Below are positions 4,774-5,804 of a stretch of 5,804 bases of DNA, one piece after another. Position numbers and translations under genes: made by a program. A model generated the notes under the pieces. That model ran no database searches. It had not been told where the DNA came from and worked only from the letters and a program-made list of their open reading frames with translations. Origin of the DNA: Comamonadaceae bacterium (GTDB lineage: Bacteria; Pseudomonadota; Gammaproteobacteria; Burkholderiales; Burkholderiaceae_C); the NCBI GenBank assembly GCA_947463845.1, contig CANHUM010000116.1, positions 1 through 5,804 of the forward strand. The letters are read 5' to 3'. How positions within the stretch are numbered: position 1 is the stretch's first letter; the number at the start of each line of letters is the position of its first letter.

Positions 4774-5257
4774 AACCCTGCGTCTGGGTCTCAAGCAGAC
4801 GTTCAATGGGCTGCCCCTGAACGGCAGCCAACATGTCAACATGGACAAGGCCTGGGCATACATCGGCCAAGGGGTAAAGCACAAATGCGCGCTCACACCA
4901 ACGGGGGTGCGGCACAGTCAAACGCGGGCTTTGAATGACCGCTTCGCCATAAAAAAGCAGATCCAGATCCAGGCTGCGTGGTGCATTCACGTAAGAACGC
5001 AAGCGGCCCGCCTGGTGCTCGATGGCTTGCAAAGCGTCCAGCAAATTGGGGGCGGTCAAACGCGTATCGATCCGGGCCACTGCGTTGATGAAGTCGGGCC
5101 CCTGAGCTTCATGGGGCGCTGTACGGTACAGCGAGGATCTGCCAGTGACCTGAATCTCGGGCCCACAAGCCAAGGCCTCAAAGGCCTGTCGCACAGCCGC
5201 TTGGGCATCGCCCAAATTGGCCCCCAAGGCGACATAAGCGGTGACTGGGTCGCGCAA
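4763..5257 (-). CDS. folK: 2-amino-4-hydroxy-6-hydroxymethyldihydropteridine pyrophosphokinase (HPPK)
   Basis: FolK transfers pyrophosphate from ATP to 6-hydroxymethyl-7,8-dihydropterin, a cytoplasmic step of folate synthesis just before dihydropteroate synthase. The 164-residue product has the expected length and motifs: AYVALGANLGD (7-17), SSLYRTAPHEAQGPDFINAV (41-60), and the HPPK signature NAPRSLDLDLLFYG (91-104), where Asp97 and Asp99 correspond to the Mg-binding pair. VPHPRWCERAFVLYPLADV (115-133) follows, with the conserved His117 and Arg123. The start codon is TTG (5257-5255), supported by GAGGGG at 5268-5263, five bases upstream; the ATG at 5270-5268 is out of frame. The gene follows pcnB after 29 nt and is almost certainly in the same operon. 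Its last 11 bases overlap the convergent TM2 gene. Confidence 0.97.
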   Translation of the reverse strand: MRDPVTAYVALGANLGDAQAAVRQAFEALACGPEIQVTGRSSLYRTAPHEAQGPDFINAVARIDTRLTAPNLLDALQAIEHQAGRLRSYVNAPRSLDLDLLFYGEAVIQSPRLTVPHPRWCERAFVLYPLADVCPGLVHVDMLAAVQGQPIERLLETQTQGFTG

Positions 5258-5262
5258 GATTA

Positions 5263-5268
5263 CCCCTC
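5263..5268 (-). promoter_or_regulatory. Ribosome binding site that fixes the folK TTG start
   Basis: On the minus strand GAGGGG (5268-5263) lies five bases before TTG (5257-5255). The protein that follows aligns with the FolK N-terminus after only six extra residues, so no upstream start is needed. Confidence 0.7.
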
Positions 5269-5286
5269 ATCGTTCAGATCAAAGAT

Positions 5287-5804
5287 TCAAACGGGGCTGC
5301 CGCCTTCGCCTGCCTGATCGCCTGCAGCACCGGGCTTGCGGCGGCGACGGCGACGTTTTTTGGCTGCACCGTCCTCGCCACCTTCAGACTCTGCTGCGGG
5401 GCGACTGTCGGCTGGCGTGGATGCCCCTGCAGGCCGGGGTGCTCGACGCACGCGTGGCTTGGCCGCCTGCAAGGCCTGCTGTTCGGCTTTGGCCGCCTGC
5501 ACGAGGTCCTCGCGCTCTGAATCACCGGCCATGCTGAACTCTTGCCACCAGTCCGCGAGGCGAATATCCACCTCTTCGATGTCTGCGCGCAAGCGCAGAA
5601 AGTCAAAACCAGCCCGAAAACGTGGCTGCTCAACCAGACCAAACGGGGTGCTGCCCACGCGCTTTTCAAAGCGCGGCTGCATCATCCAGATCTCGCGCAT
5701 GTCCGCCGCCAGCTTGCCGCGTCCAGACACATCGCCAATACGGGCATCAAACACCTCATCGATCGCATCTTGCAAAGCCGGGTGCGGGTGCTCCTTGCGC
5801 GCCA
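5287..5804 (-). CDS. pcnB: Poly(A) polymerase, C-terminal part (5' part outside window)
   Basis: PcnB adds 3' poly(A) tails to RNAs and so marks them for decay. Only about 171 C-terminal residues are visible; the frame stays open to the right edge, so the gene begins beyond 5804. The visible part begins with KEHPHPALQDAIDEVFD, then shows the PcnB RNA-binding segment MREIWMMQPRFEKR and RPRFRAGFDFL-like PRFRAGFDFLRLRA, then ADWWQEFS. The last 60 residues form a disordered Ala/Pro/Glu-rich tail ending in a basic cluster KKRRRRRRKP, typical of the arginine-rich C-terminus of this family. The nucleotidyltransferase head is outside the window, so activity cannot be verified here. folK follows after 29 nt, a pairing widely seen in proteobacteria. 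Confidence 0.92.
   Translation of the reverse strand, partial: ARKEHPHPALQDAIDEVFDARIGDVSGRGKLAADMREIWMMQPRFEKRVGSTPFGLVEQPRFRAGFDFLRLRADIEEVDIRLADWWQEFSMAGDSEREDLVQAAKAEQQALQAAKPRVRRAPRPAGASTPADSRPAAESEGGEDGAAKKRRRRRRKPGAAGDQAGEGGSPV

Noticed and set aside
4781..4801. Hairpin CGTCTG...CAGACG inside the folK 3' end as a terminator of the TM2 gene
   Set aside because: The stem has only six pairs with a 9-base loop and no T-tract on either strand, and it lies in coding sequence.
4072..4896. Long minus-strand open frame (274 codons) opposite the acetyltransferase and TM2 gene and into folK
   Set aside because: Its product looks like a reverse-frame translation without domain features, whereas the plus-strand genes have clear family motifs. 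The good Shine-Dalgarno match at 4326-4318 on the minus strand leads to no credible protein.

Overview
This window looks like chromosomal core DNA from a betaproteobacterium of the order Burkholderiales, most likely Comamonadaceae-like. That placement rests on the protein sequences (L19, TrmD, RimM, S16, the PcnB C-terminus and FolK), on the rpsP-rimM-trmD...rplS block and the pcnB-folK pair, and on fairly high GC. It is inference from the sequence, not a database match. I see no mobile element, CRISPR array, tRNA or rRNA gene.

Layout. (1) At 2-331 (+) is the 3' end of a gene encoding an Arg/Gly/Asp-rich tail, followed by a strong intrinsic terminator (371-402). (2) Converging on it is a minus-strand block that reads from right to left: rpsP (S16), rimM, trmD, an alpha/beta hydrolase, rplS (L19), then the rplS terminator (449-482). 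The hydrolase sits between trmD and rplS, which are neighbours in the classical operon. A consensus TATAAT overlaps the hydrolase stop codon and probably gives rplS its own promoter and a structured leader of about 128 nt. (3) At 3660-3796 is a divergent intergenic region with the probable rpsP promoter. To its right, on the plus strand, lie a GNAT acetyltransferase of the PAT/MnaT type (TTG start) and a TM2-family membrane protein. (4) On the minus strand, pcnB (C-terminal part only) leads into folK (TTG start). The folK 3' end overlaps the 3' end of the TM2 gene tail to tail by 11 bp.

How the genes work together. The central block makes two ribosomal proteins (S16, L19), the 30S maturation factor RimM and the tRNA m1G37 methyltransferase TrmD. 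PcnB acts in RNA 3'-end polyadenylation, and the gene at the left edge probably also encodes an RNA-acting protein, so most of the window serves RNA and translation. FolK belongs to folate biosynthesis, which supplies one-carbon units. The hydrolase, acetyltransferase and TM2 protein have no evident link to this theme.

The window does not contain a convincing new multi-gene system. The points most worth a second look are the hydrolase inserted in the trmD operon, the embedded rplS promoter with its two-stem leader, and a palindrome just upstream of the hydrolase start.
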